This document shows positions 17,004-27,491 of a stretch of 64,000 nucleotides of DNA, piece by piece. The stretch is taken from the NCBI GenBank assembly GCA_946480465.1, contig CAMLJY010000026.1, positions 1 through 64,000 of the forward strand. Reading direction: 5' to 3'. Within the stretch, counting starts at the first letter, position 1; each line of letters starts with the position of its first letter. This stretch comes from an uncultured Burkholderiales bacterium. Lineage in GTDB: Bacteria; Pseudomonadota; Gammaproteobacteria; Burkholderiales; Burkholderiaceae. A program made the position numbers and the translations under genes. The notes beneath the pieces were generated by a model. That model had not been told where the DNA came from, ran no database searches, and saw only the letters and a list, made by a program, of their open reading frames with translations.

Positions 17004-20000
17004 ATGGCCATGCTGCGACTCCTGGAATCCCCGACCTGGCAGGCCGACGGCGAGGCACCGCGGCTGCTGCCCTGCACCCTGCCCTCGGCGCTGGCGATCC
17101 ACCTGGCGGCGCAGCGCGGCTGGGTGGACCGCGAACGCCTGGCCTGCCTGTTCTGGCCCGACCGGCCGCCGGCCGAGGCGCTGCACAACCTGCGCGTCAA
17201 CCTGCACCGGGTGCGCGGCCAACTGGCCGGCTGGGGCCAGGATGCTTGCCTGCGCAGCGAGCGCCAGCGCCTGGCGCTGGGCCTGCCGACCGACCTGCAG
17301 GCGCTGGACGAGGTCTTCGCCGCCGCCGATGCGGGGACGCTGGCGCGGCTGGCACCGTGGCGGCTGCTGGAGGGCTTCCGCATCCCCGGCTTCGACGGCT
17401 TCCAGCAGTGGGTGGACGACGAGCGCCGCCGCCTGAGCCGGCAATGGTCGCTGGCCGCCGAGCGCGCGCTGGCCGCGGCCCTGGCGGCTGGCGCCTGGGA
17501 CGACGCGATTGCGCTGTTCGAGCCCTGGCGCGCACAGGACTCGGCGACGCCCGAGGCGCTGGCGCGGCTGCGCCCCCCGGCCGCCGAGGGCACCGCGGCG
17601 GCGCTGTGGCGGCAGTGGCAGGCCCAGCTTGCCGCGGCGGCCGATGCCGGCCAGTCGCAGCGTCCCCCGGACGGGCCGGCGTCCAAGGGGCCCCGGCCCG
17701 CCACCGCTCCGGCGCCCGCCCCCGGCCCGCTGACGCTCGGCGGCCGCAGCGCCGAGCAGGCCGCGCTGCGCACGCTGCGCGGCCCGGCCACGCTGGTGAG
17801 CGGCGAGCCCGGCATCGGCAAGACCACGCTAATCACCAGCACCCACCCCGGCCGCCCGCTGCTGCGCGGCCGCGAAGGCCTGGACGCCGTGCCCTTCGGC
17901 CCACTGGCCGAACTGCTGCGGCGCCAGCCGGCGTGGCTGGCCGCCGCCGGCGCCTACCGGCTCGACCTGGCGCGGCTGCTGCCCGAGATCGCACCCGACG
18001 AGCCGCTGCCGCCGCTGGATGCCCACACCGCCAAGCTGCGGCTGCTCGAAGGCCTGGCCCGCGTCGTCGAAGCCCACACCGACCTGCTGCTGGTCGACGA
18101 CCTGCAGTGGTGCGATGCCGCGCTGCTGGAGTGGCTGGTCTTCGTCGCGCACCGCGGCCGCCTGCGCTGGGTGGCCACGCAGCGCACGCAGGCCCTGGCC
18201 GCCCCGGTGCGCCAAGCGGTGCAGGCGCTGCGGTCGGCCCGCCTGCTGGACGAACTGCCGCTGGGCGGCCTGGACGCCGCCGGCCTGGCCACGCTGTGCC
18301 GCCAGCGCCAGCCGCCGGCCGCGTGGCCCGAGCCCCGCGTCGCCGAGCTGCTGCGGCGCAGCGGCGGCAACCCCTTCTTCGCGCTGGAGCTGATGGAGGC
18401 GGGCGACGCCCCCCCTGGCCACGCGCCGGCCGTGCCGCGCCGCAGCCACGAGCTGGTGCAGGCCCGCGTGCGCGCCCTGCCGCCGGCGGCGCAGGCCGTG
18501 CTGGAAGCCGCCGCGGTGCTGGCCCAGCCGGCGGCGCTGCCGGTGCTGGCCGCGGTGGCCGGTGCCGACGGCGCAGGCGAGGACGCGCTGGCCGCCTGCG
18601 TCGGCGGCTGCGAGCAGGCGCTGGCGGCCGGGCTGCTGGTGGAATCGGCCGCCGGCCTGGAATGCCGGCACGACCTGGTGCGCAGCGCGGTGCATGCCGC
18701 GCTGTCGGGCCCGCGCCGGCAGTGGCTGCACCGCCGCGCCGCGCTGGCGCTGGGCCCGGCCGCGCCACCGCTGGCGCTGGCCCTGCACTGGGATGCCGCC
18801 GGCGAGCCGCAGGCCGCGCTGGCCTGGCGCCACCGCGGCGCGCTGCAGCACAAGGACTTCGGCCGCCTGGACGAAGCACGCGCGCTGTGGCGCCAGATCA
18901 CCGCCGAGGCCAGCGAACCGGCGCTGGCCCTGCGCGCACGCCTGGCGCTGGCCGAGTGCGACCTGTTCGAGAACCTCGACAGCGGCCGCGACGCGCTGGA
19001 AGCCGTGCTGGCGCAGGTGCCCGCCATCGCCGACCCGGCCGTGCGCGACGAGCTGGAGGCCCAGGCACTGGCCGGCCTGGTCGACAACCGCGTCTTCGCC
19101 GGCGACCAGCCGCGCGCGCGCCAGCTGGCGGCGCAGCTGCGGCCGCTGCTGCCGCGCCTGGCATCCGAAGAGCGCGTCCACGGGATCGAGGTGTTGATCG
19201 AGCTGGCGATGCGCGAGCCCGACATCGCCGATGCCCTCGCGCTGCTGGCCGAGGCGCGCCGGCTGGCGCCGAACCGGCCTTCGCTGGCCAGCTTCGAAGG
19301 CCAGATCCACTGGTTCGGCGGCCAGCCGCTGGCGGCACGCGCGGCCTTCGAGCGGCTGCTGGCCACGCACCCGGAGTTCTGCAGCGGGCTGACGATCGAG
19401 AACGACCTGGCGGTGATGTGCCACGCCACCGGCGACCTGCGCATGGCCGAGGCCATGGCGCGCCGCAGCCTGGCGAGCTGGAAGGGCGTGGCGCACACCG
19501 AGACGCTGTCGCTGCTGGTGCTGGGCTCCACGCTGACCAGCGCCGGCCGCCTGGCCGAAGCAGCCGCCGCGCTGGACCAGGCCGAGGCGCTGGCGCGGCG
19601 CCAGGGATCGCAGCTGTTCACCAGCGAGGTGCATGCGCGCCGGACGCGTCTCTTGACTGTTTGCGGCCGGCACGACGACGCGCTGGCCCAGGCCGCCCGC
19701 GCCGCGCCGCTGGTGCGCGACGACGACAACCCGCTGCGCCTGTCGCAGCTGCTGGCGGCGCAGGTGTCGGCGGCGGCCGCGGCGGGGCAGGCCATCGACC
19801 CGATGCTGCGCACCCGCCTGCAGGCCGCCTGCGGCCGCAGCCTGCACCCGCTGGTGCATGCGCGGCTGGCGCGGGTGGAGGTGGACCTGGCGCTGGCCGC
19901 GGGCGACGCCGCGCTGGCCGCCGGTGCCGCCCAGCGCATGGCACGCATCGCGCGCGACGCCGGGCTGCTGGAGGTCCTGGCCGAGGCCCTGCTGCTGCAG

Positions 20001-20279
20001 GTGCGCGCGGCGGATTGCCGCGATGAGGGCGACGAACCGGACGCGGCGGGCACGCCGGCCGGGCCGGCCACGGAGCAGCTGGCGCGGGAAGCCGCCACGC
20101 TGGCGGACAGCCAGGGCTACCTGGACCTGGCGTGGCGCGGCTGGTCGCTGCTGGCCGGGCGGGCGCGCGACCCGGCGCTGGCCGGGCGCGCCCAGGCCGC
20201 GCGGGCGCAGCTGCAGGCGGGTGCCGAGCCGGGTGGCTTCGACGCTGCGGCGGCGGCACGCCGCGAACCGCGCCCCTGA
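17004..20279 (+). CDS. SARP/BTAD-type regulator with AAA-like ATPase and TPR region
   Basis: A 1091-residue putative transcriptional regulator. Residues 1-100 resemble the winged-helix domain of SARP-type activators (LACLFWPDRPPAEALHNLRV is typical), followed by a bacterial transcriptional activation (BTAD) helix region to about 190. A STAND/AAA ATPase follows, with Walker A SGEPGIGKTTLITS near 268 and Walker B LLLVDDLQWCDA near 363. From about 600 to the end it is TPR-like. It lacks the C-terminal LuxR helix-turn-helix of MalT relatives, so DNA binding would be N-terminal. ATGs at 17004 and 17010; the first is used. A PEP-CTERM gene follows 139 bp downstream and may be a target. Confidence 0.8.
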   Translation: MAMLRLLESPTWQADGEAPRLLPCTLPSALAIHLAAQRGWVDRERLACLFWPDRPPAEALHNLRVNLHRVRGQLAGWGQDACLRSERQRLALGLPTDLQALDEVFAAADAGTLARLAPWRLLEGFRIPGFDGFQQWVDDERRRLSRQWSLAAERALAAALAAGAWDDAIALFEPWRAQDSATPEALARLRPPAAEGTAAALWRQWQAQLAAAADAGQSQRPPDGPASKGPRPATAPAPAPGPLTLGGRSAEQAALRTLRGPATLVSGEPGIGKTTLITSTHPGRPLLRGREGLDAVPFGPLAELLRRQPAWLAAAGAYRLDLARLLPEIAPDEPLPPLDAHTAKLRLLEGLARVVEAHTDLLLVDDLQWCDAALLEWLVFVAHRGRLRWVATQRTQALAAPVRQAVQALRSARLLDELPLGGLDAAGLATLCRQRQPPAAWPEPRVAELLRRSGGNPFFALELMEAGDAPPGHAPAVPRRSHELVQARVRALPPAAQAVLEAAAVLAQPAALPVLAAVAGADGAGEDALAACVGGCEQALAAGLLVESAAGLECRHDLVRSAVHAALSGPRRQWLHRRAALALGPAAPPLALALHWDAAGEPQAALAWRHRGALQHKDFGRLDEARALWRQITAEASEPALALRARLALAECDLFENLDSGRDALEAVLAQVPAIADPAVRDELEAQALAGLVDNRVFAGDQPRARQLAAQLRPLLPRLASEERVHGIEVLIELAMREPDIADALALLAEARRLAPNRPSLASFEGQIHWFGGQPLAARAAFERLLATHPEFCSGLTIENDLAVMCHATGDLRMAEAMARRSLASWKGVAHTETLSLLVLGSTLTSAGRLAEAAAALDQAEALARRQGSQLFTSEVHARRTRLLTVCGRHDDALAQAARAAPLVRDDDNPLRLSQLLAAQVSAAAAAGQAIDPMLRTRLQAACGRSLHPLVHARLARVEVDLALAAGDAALAAGAAQRMARIARDAGLLEVLAEALLLQVRAADCRDEGDEPDAAGTPAGPATEQLAREAATLADSQGYLDLAWRGWSLLAGRARDPALAGRAQAARAQLQAGAEPGGFDAAAAARREPRP

Positions 20280-20418
20280 GCGGCGGCCGCGCGGGCGAAT
20301 CGCGCGTCGCCCCCCTCGGCTGGGGGGGCGGCCCGGTGCCGCGCCAGGCCGGCCATTGACGCGGCGGAGACGCTGCCTCGCGAGCATCGGCCCATCCCCC
20401 TGCCGCCCGGAGTTGCGC

Positions 20419-21213
20419 ATGACCCAGCATCCCTTCCTCCCGCGCCTGGCGCTGGCCGCCGCGCTGTCGATCAGCACCGCTGCCGCCCCTGCCGCGATCG
20501 TCACCAGCACCGTCGTCGACACCGGCGACATGCAGGCCGCGGAGTGGACACGGCAGGTGCAGCGCGACGATGGGCCGGCCAGCGTCGCCATGTCCCTCGC
20601 GGCCAGCGGCGGCAACGGCGGCAGCTTCTGGCTGCATGAGCTGGCGCGGCCGCTCGGCCCCGGCAACTCCAGCAACGTGGTCGCCAACCTGTTCGGCGCC
20701 GCCAGCTGGGATCCCGCGATCCAGGGCGCGGTGACGCTCATCGACTTCGCACTCGACGCGCGCGGCCTCTTCTCCACCGGCATCGGCACGCCCGTCACCG
20801 GCTTCGTGCGGCCGGTGATCGAGCAAGGCGGCGTCATCTATTCGGTGGCCGGCACCAGCACCCGGATCGACGTCGGCACGGCCTGGCAGACCATCCACCG
20901 CCTCTTCAGCGACAGCGACAACTGGATCGACCTGAGCGCGACGCCGGGCGTGCGCCCGGATTTCTCGGACGACGGCGGCGTCATCCACTTCGGCTACCGC
21001 TACGAGCTGTCCCTGACTTGCAGCAGCAGCACCGTCGGCTGCAACGCGGCGAACACGCGCCTGGGCGTGGACAACTTCCGCGTCATGGTGAGTACCGAGC
21101 AAGCCACCAGCGAGGTTCCGGAGCCACCGGCCGGTGCGCTGCTGGCGGTGGCGCTGCTGGGCCTGGCGTGGGCGGGCCGCCGCGCGGGCCGCCGCCGACC
21201 AGTTCGGCATTGA
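20419..21213 (+). CDS. PEP-CTERM sorting domain protein (second of three)
   Basis: A 264-residue exported protein. The signal peptide covers about residues 1-25 (LALAAALSISTAAAPAA). The C-terminus has VPEPPAGALLAVALLGLAWA followed by GRRAGRRRPVRH, an exosortase recognition signal. The mature part has two Cys (TCSSSTVGCN) and no enzymatic motif. The last four codons overlap a DUF1016 gene fragment on the other strand (see that entry), so the natural end of this protein may have been replaced after a deletion. ATG at 20419. Confidence 0.83.
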   Translation: MTQHPFLPRLALAAALSISTAAAPAAIVTSTVVDTGDMQAAEWTRQVQRDDGPASVAMSLAASGGNGGSFWLHELARPLGPGNSSNVVANLFGAASWDPAIQGAVTLIDFALDARGLFSTGIGTPVTGFVRPVIEQGGVIYSVAGTSTRIDVGTAWQTIHRLFSDSDNWIDLSATPGVRPDFSDDGGVIHFGYRYELSLTCSSSTVGCNAANTRLGVDNFRVMVSTEQATSEVPEPPAGALLAVALLGLAWAGRRAGRRRPVRH

Positions 21214-21331
21214 CGGCCTTGGACGTCCGCTGCCTCGCCTGCTCGATCGCCCCCACCACTTCGGCGAAGGACGCCGTGACCGCCACCTGCTTCTTCGAGC
21301 GGCGCAGTGTGCCCGCCCGCTCCTGGTGATG
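21197..21331 (-). pseudogene. Remnant of a DUF1016 (YhcG-type PDDEXK) nuclease gene, N-terminal fragment
   Basis: On the minus strand an open frame (21379 down to 21083) contains SFAEVVGAIEQARQRTSKAV and then NAELV, which match the first helices of the DUF1016 N-terminal domain, where family members continue with a YWQxG motif. Here the similarity stops at 21197, inside the last codons of the PEP-CTERM gene, and the frame then merely runs antisense to that gene. About 45 of the usual 350 residues survive. Family members are PDDEXK-type nucleases, often mobile. The call relies on pattern memory of the family. Confidence 0.55.
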
Positions 21332-21392
21332 ACAATCAAGAAGCGCGTCCATCGCCACTGCGAAGGACGCGCGAAACAAGCTCCGTCAATCA

Positions 21393-21417
21393 CCGGGGCC
21401 GCGCCAGGCGGCCCCGG
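21393..21417 (-). terminator. Hairpin after glpV
   Basis: A perfect 10-bp inverted repeat, CCGGGGCCGC and GCGGCCCCGG, with a 5-base loop lies 20 bp beyond the stop of glpV. It could end the glp transcript. A T-run is absent, as is common in very GC-rich genomes. Confidence 0.6.
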
Positions 21418-21437
21418 CCCACTGGCGCACTGAAGGT

Positions 21438-23168
21438 TCAGCGCGCCTTGCCCGCCTTCCACGCGCTCAGCAGCGCGTCGTAGGCGATGGTCTCGCCCTT
21501 CGGCTTCTCATTGGCCAGCTTCTTCCACGGCGCCGACTTGTCGCTGAGCCACTTGTCCGGACTCTCCTTCTTCGCCATCTTCGGCGCGCACTTGGCCATG
21601 CCGGCGCGTTCCAGCCGCGCCAGCACCGCGTCCATCTCATTGGCCAGCGTGTCCATCGCGGCCTGCGGGGTCTTCTCGCCAGTCACCGCCTGGGCCACGT
21701 TCTTCCACCACAGCTGCGCCAGCTTGGGGTAGTCGGGCACGTTGGTGCCGGTGGGGCTCCAGGCCACGCGCGCGGGGCTGCGGTAGAACTCGACCAGGCC
21801 GCCCAGCTTGGGTGCCAGGTCGGTCATCGCCTTGCTCTGGATGTCCGACTCGCGGATCGGCGTCAGGCCGACGATGGTCTTCTTCAGCGACGTGCTCTTC
21901 GCGGTGATGAACTGCGCGTACAGCCAGGCCGCGGCCGTCTTGTTGGCGTCGTGGTCCTTGAAGAAGGTCCACGAGCCCACGTCCTGGTAGCCGTTCTGCA
22001 TGCCCTGCTTCCAGTACGGGCCGTTGGGGCCGGGGGCCATGCGCCACTTCGGCGTGCCGTCCTCGTTGACGACCGGCAGGCCCTTCTTGGTCATGTCGGC
22101 GGTGAAGGCCGTGTACCAGAAGATCTGCTGCGCGATCTGGCCCTGCGCCGGCACCGGGCCGGCTTCGCCGAAGGTCATGCCGGTGGCTTCCTTGGGCGCG
22201 TACTTCTTCATCCAGTCGACGTACTTGGTCAGCGCGTAGACCGCGGCCGGCGAGTTGGTGGCGCCACCGCGCGCGACGGACGCGCCCACCGGCGTGCACT
22301 TGTCGGCCGCCACGCGGATGCCCCACTCGTCGATCGGCAGGCCGTTGGGGGTGCCGATGTCGGCGGTGCCGGCCATCGACAGCCACGCGTCGGTGAAGCG
22401 CCAGCCCAGCGACGGGTCCTTCTTGCCGTAGTCCATGTGGCCGTAGATCGGCTTGCCGTCGATCTGCTTCACGTCGTTGGTGAAGAAGTCGGCGATGTCC
22501 TCGTAGGCGCTCCAGTTCAGCGGCACGCCCAGGTCATAGCCGTACTTGGCCTTGAACTTGTCCTTCAGGTCCTGACGCGCAAAAAGATCGGCCCGGAACC
22601 AGTACAGGTTCGCGAACTGCTGGTCGGGCAGTTGGTACAGCTTGCCGTCCGGCGCGGTGGTGAACTTGGTGCCGATGAAGTCCTTCAGGTCCAGGCCCGG
22701 GTTGGTGTACTCCTTGCCCGCGCCGGCCATGTAGTCGGTCAGGTTCAGGATCTTGCCGTAGCGGTAGTGGGTGCCGATCAGGTCCGAGTCGCTGATCCAG
22801 CCGTCGTAGATCGACTTGCCCGACTGCATCGAGGTCTGCAGCTTCTCGACCACGTCGCCTTCCTGGATCAGGTCGTGCTTGACCTTGATGCCGGTGATCT
22901 CCTCGAAGGCGCGGGCCATGGTCTTCGACTCGTACTCGTGCGTGGTGATGGTCTCGGACACCACCGAGATCTCCTTCACGCCCTTGGCCTGCAGCTTCTT
23001 CGCGGCGTCGATGAACCACTTCATCTCCGCCATCTGCTGGTCCTTGCTCAGGGTCGACGGCTGGAACTCGGCGTCGACCCATTTCTTGGCCTCCGCTTCC
23101 CCCGCCATGGCATGACCGCACACCGCAAACGCGGCAGCCAGGGCGAGCGCGCTGTAACGCAGCTTCAT
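21438..23168 (-). CDS. glpV: Glycerol ABC transporter substrate-binding protein GlpV
   Basis: A 576-residue periplasmic binding protein of the extracellular solute-binding family 1, the expected size for GlpV of the Rhizobium-type glycerol importer. Signal peptide: KLRYSALALAAAFAVCGHAMA. The mature protein has ETITTHEYESKTMARAFEEI and SDLIGTHYRYG in lobe 1. GAGGAG eight bases upstream fixes the ATG at 23168 rather than one at 23189. It is the last gene of glpDSTPQUV. Identification rests mainly on the operon: glpD, two unlike ATPases, two permeases and the DUF2160 protein. Confidence 0.9.
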   Translation of the reverse strand: MKLRYSALALAAAFAVCGHAMAGEAEAKKWVDAEFQPSTLSKDQQMAEMKWFIDAAKKLQAKGVKEISVVSETITTHEYESKTMARAFEEITGIKVKHDLIQEGDVVEKLQTSMQSGKSIYDGWISDSDLIGTHYRYGKILNLTDYMAGAGKEYTNPGLDLKDFIGTKFTTAPDGKLYQLPDQQFANLYWFRADLFARQDLKDKFKAKYGYDLGVPLNWSAYEDIADFFTNDVKQIDGKPIYGHMDYGKKDPSLGWRFTDAWLSMAGTADIGTPNGLPIDEWGIRVAADKCTPVGASVARGGATNSPAAVYALTKYVDWMKKYAPKEATGMTFGEAGPVPAQGQIAQQIFWYTAFTADMTKKGLPVVNEDGTPKWRMAPGPNGPYWKQGMQNGYQDVGSWTFFKDHDANKTAAAWLYAQFITAKSTSLKKTIVGLTPIRESDIQSKAMTDLAPKLGGLVEFYRSPARVAWSPTGTNVPDYPKLAQLWWKNVAQAVTGEKTPQAAMDTLANEMDAVLARLERAGMAKCAPKMAKKESPDKWLSDKSAPWKKLANEKPKGETIAYDALLSAWKAGKAR

Positions 23169-23261
23169 TGCTTCATCTCCTCGTAGCACTTCCCCGTTTG
23201 CAGTGAAGGGTCACCACGGCCCCGGGGAAGCTGCCGGGCCGGATCCCATGTCTTTCGGGCG

Positions 23262-23570
23262 CTAGCCCTTCTTCATCACCAGTGCCAGCACGCCCATGGA
23301 CAGCACGAAGCTGATCCACACGCTGGGCTCCGCCTCCAGCGAGAACACTTCAGCGAACTTGCCCGCGAGGCCCACGAAGGCGAGGTTGATGTAGGCCGCG
23401 CTGAGCAGGCCGATGAAGAGCCGGTCGCCGCGCGTGGTGGCGATCGGCAGGAAACCGCGGCGCTTGACGTTGGGTGACTTGATCTCCCACACCGTCATGC
23501 CGACCAAGGTCAGTGCGATGCAGGCGAAGAACACGGCGACCGGTGTGGTCCAGACCATCCAATCAAACAT
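23262..23570 (-). CDS. glpU: Small membrane protein of the glycerol transporter, DUF2160 (GlpU)
   Basis: A 102-residue inner-membrane protein with three hydrophobic segments: residues 4-28 (WTTPVAVFFACIALTLVGMT), 50-70 and 80-100. It contains EIKSPNVKRRGFLPIATTRG, the conserved loop of the DUF2160 family found in glycerol ABC operons. Its role in transport is unclear. AGGAGGGGG directly before the ATG at 23570 is a strong ribosome site. It lies 10 bp after glpQ and 93 bp before glpV. Confidence 0.85.
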   Translation of the reverse strand: MFDWMVWTTPVAVFFACIALTLVGMTVWEIKSPNVKRRGFLPIATTRGDRLFIGLLSAAYINLAFVGLAGKFAEVFSLEAEPSVWISFVLSMGVLALVMKKG

Positions 23571-23580
23571 GGCCCCCTCC

Positions 23581-24472
23581 TCAGACTCTGCCCATCGCGA
23601 AGCCCTTCGCGATGTAGTGCCGCACGAACCAGATGACGATGGCGCCGGGCACGATGGTCAGCGTGCCGGCCGCGGCCAGCGTGGCCCAGTCCATGCCGGA
23701 GGCCGACACCGTGCGCGTCATCGTCGCGACGATGGGCTTGGCATCGACGCTGGTGAGCGTGCGTGCCAGCAGCAGTTCAACCCACGAGAACATGAAGCAG
23801 AAGAAGGCCGCCACGCCCACGCCCGCCTTGATCAGCGGCAGGAAGATGGTGAGGAAGAAGCGCGGGAACGAGTAGCCGTCGATGTAGGCGGTTTCGTCGA
23901 TCTCGCGCGGAATGCCGCTCATGAAGCCTTCCAGGATCCACACCGCCAGCGGCACGTTGAACACCAGGTGCGCCAGCGCCACCGCCAGGTGCGTGTCCAT
24001 CAGGCCCAGCGTGGTGTACAGCTGGAAGAAGGGCAGCAGGAACACCGCCGGCGGCGTCATGCGGTTGGTGAGCAGCCAGAAGAAGAGCTGCTGGTCGCCC
24101 AGGAAGGAATAACGCGAGAAAGCGTAGGCCGCGGGCAGCGCCACCGCGATCGAGATCACCGTGTTGATCGCGACGTAGATCAGGCTGTTGATGTAGCCCG
24201 AGTACCACGACGGGTCGGTGAAGATGGTGCGGTAGTTCTCCCAGGTGAACTGCTGCGGAAAGATCGAGAAGCTCGACAGGATCTCGTTGTTGGTCTTGAA
24301 GCTCATGTTGACCATCCAGTAGATGGGCAACAGCGCGAACAGGATGTAGAAGACCAGGAAGATGGTGCGCTTCTGGAAGCGCGGCGTCAGCGCGCTTTTC
24401 TTCGCACGCGGCGCGGTGTTCTCGGCCGGCGTGGCAGCACCCAGGCTGCCGCGCAGGGTGGCGGTGTTCAGG

Positions 24473-24480
<8 letters not shown>
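23581..24480 (-). CDS. glpQ: Glycerol ABC transporter permease GlpQ
   Basis: A 299-residue inner-membrane permease of the binding-protein-dependent type (MalG-like half). About six transmembrane segments begin near residue 40 (TIFLVFYILFALLPIYWMVN). The EAA loop appears as IPREIDETAYIDGYSFPRFF with the conserved glycine, the contact for the ATPase subunits. Its ATG overlaps the end of glpP by 8 bp, showing tight co-translation. It pairs with GlpP to form the channel. Confidence 0.92.
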
Positions 24481-26409
<1,929 letters not shown>

Positions 26410-26411
26410 CG

Positions 26412-27491
26412 TCACACCCCCTTCTGTGCTGGAGCCACCAGCAGCTTGCCTTTGGGATCGAACACGTAGGCCTGTGCCGGATCGAGGTGCAGCGTGATCG
26501 GGGAACCCAGATCGAAGTAATGAACGCCGGTCAGTTGCGCGACCAGCTCACCGGCCTCGGTGTCCACGTGCACGAAGGTGTCGGATCCCGAGATTTCCGC
26601 CAGCTCCACCTTTCCGGGCAAGGCCACATCGCCCGGCCGCTGCACCACGCGCAAGGCACTCGCCCGCACGCCCACCGTCAGCCCGTTGTCGAAGTGCCCA
26701 TGCAAGGGCACCTGCAATTGCAGGCCCGAGCTCAGCTGGACCCCCAACGACGCCGCCTTCGCCTCCACCAGGTTCATCGGCGGATCGCTGAAAGCCCGCG
26801 CCACGCGAATCGACTTCGGCTTGTGGAAAACCTCGGCGGTCGGCCCGTACTGCAGCAGCTCGCCCGCGTCCATCACCGCGGTGTAGCCGCCCAGCAGCAG
26901 CGCCTCGGTGGGTTCGGTGGTGGCGTAGACCACGGTGGAATCGCCGGTCGCGAACAGCGCCGACAACTCCTCGCGCAGTTCCTCGCGCAGCTTGTAGTCC
27001 AGGTTCACCAGCGGCTCGTCCAGCAGCATCAGCGGTGCTCCCTTGGCGAGCGCCCGTGCCAGGGCCACGCGCTGCTGCTGGCCGCCGCTCAATTCAGACG
27101 GTAGGCGCTTCAGGAAGGGCTCGATGTGCAGCTTCTTCGCCAGCGCCTGCACCCGCTCCGCGATGGCCGCGCGTGTCGTTCCGCCGCGCAGCTTCAAGGG
27201 TGAAGCGATGTTGTCCGCCACGGTCATCGACGGGTAGTTGATGAACTGCTGGTAGACCATCGACACGTTGCGCTCGCGCACCGGCATACCGGTGACGTCG
27301 CGGCCATCCACGGTCACGCGGCCGGCCGTGGGCGCGTCCAGCCCCGCCATCAGCCGCATCAGCGACGTCTTGCCCGCCTGCGTGGCGCCCAGCAGCACCG
27401 TCACCGCATGCGGCTGCAAGGCCAGGTCCAGCGGGTACAGGTGCGTCTCGGCGCCGACCTGCTTGCCGACGGCTTCGAGCCTCAGCTCCAT
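26412..27491 (-). CDS. glpS: Glycerol ABC transporter ATPase GlpS, lacking the switch histidine
   Basis: A 359-residue ABC ATPase with a C-terminal TOBE-like region. Its signature LSGGQ (134-138) is canonical and Walker B LMLLDEP (154-160) is intact. Walker A is GATQAGKT (35-42), with Gln where the third glycine is expected, and the H-loop reads YATTEPTEA, with Thr192 at the histidine position. Together with GlpT this predicts one complete and one dead ATP site. The start at 27491 overlaps the end of glpD by 10 bp; the longer frame to 27635 would run through glpD and is rejected. Confidence 0.93.
   Translation of the reverse strand: MELRLEAVGKQVGAETHLYPLDLALQPHAVTVLLGATQAGKTSLMRLMAGLDAPTAGRVTVDGRDVTGMPVRERNVSMVYQQFINYPSMTVADNIASPLKLRGGTTRAAIAERVQALAKKLHIEPFLKRLPSELSGGQQQRVALARALAKGAPLMLLDEPLVNLDYKLREELREELSALFATGDSTVVYATTEPTEALLLGGYTAVMDAGELLQYGPTAEVFHKPKSIRVARAFSDPPMNLVEAKAASLGVQLSSGLQLQVPLHGHFDNGLTVGVRASALRVVQRPGDVALPGKVELAEISGSDTFVHVDTEAGELVAQLTGVHYFDLGSPITLHLDPAQAYVFDPKGKLLVAPAQKGV
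26417..26423 (-). promoter_or_regulatory. Ribosome-binding site deciding the glpT start
   Basis: AAGGGGG on the minus strand lies inside the last codons of glpS, seven bases before the ATG at 26409. It is only one base from the alternative GTG at 26415, which is therefore unlikely to be the start. Confidence 0.75.

Noticed and set aside
17829..20837. 1002-codon minus-strand frame
   Set aside because: Antisense to the SARP/ATPase gene; composition is repetitive Gln/Arg/His with no domain, so it is a shadow of third-position GC bias.
21340..21392. Possible dispersed palindromic repeat element downstream of glpV
   Set aside because: A stretch like CACTGCGAAGGACGCGCGAAAC resembles known extragenic repeats only loosely, and no second copy is visible in the window.
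26415..26415. GTG start for glpT
   Set aside because: The ribosome site is only one base away; the ATG at 26409 has correct spacing.
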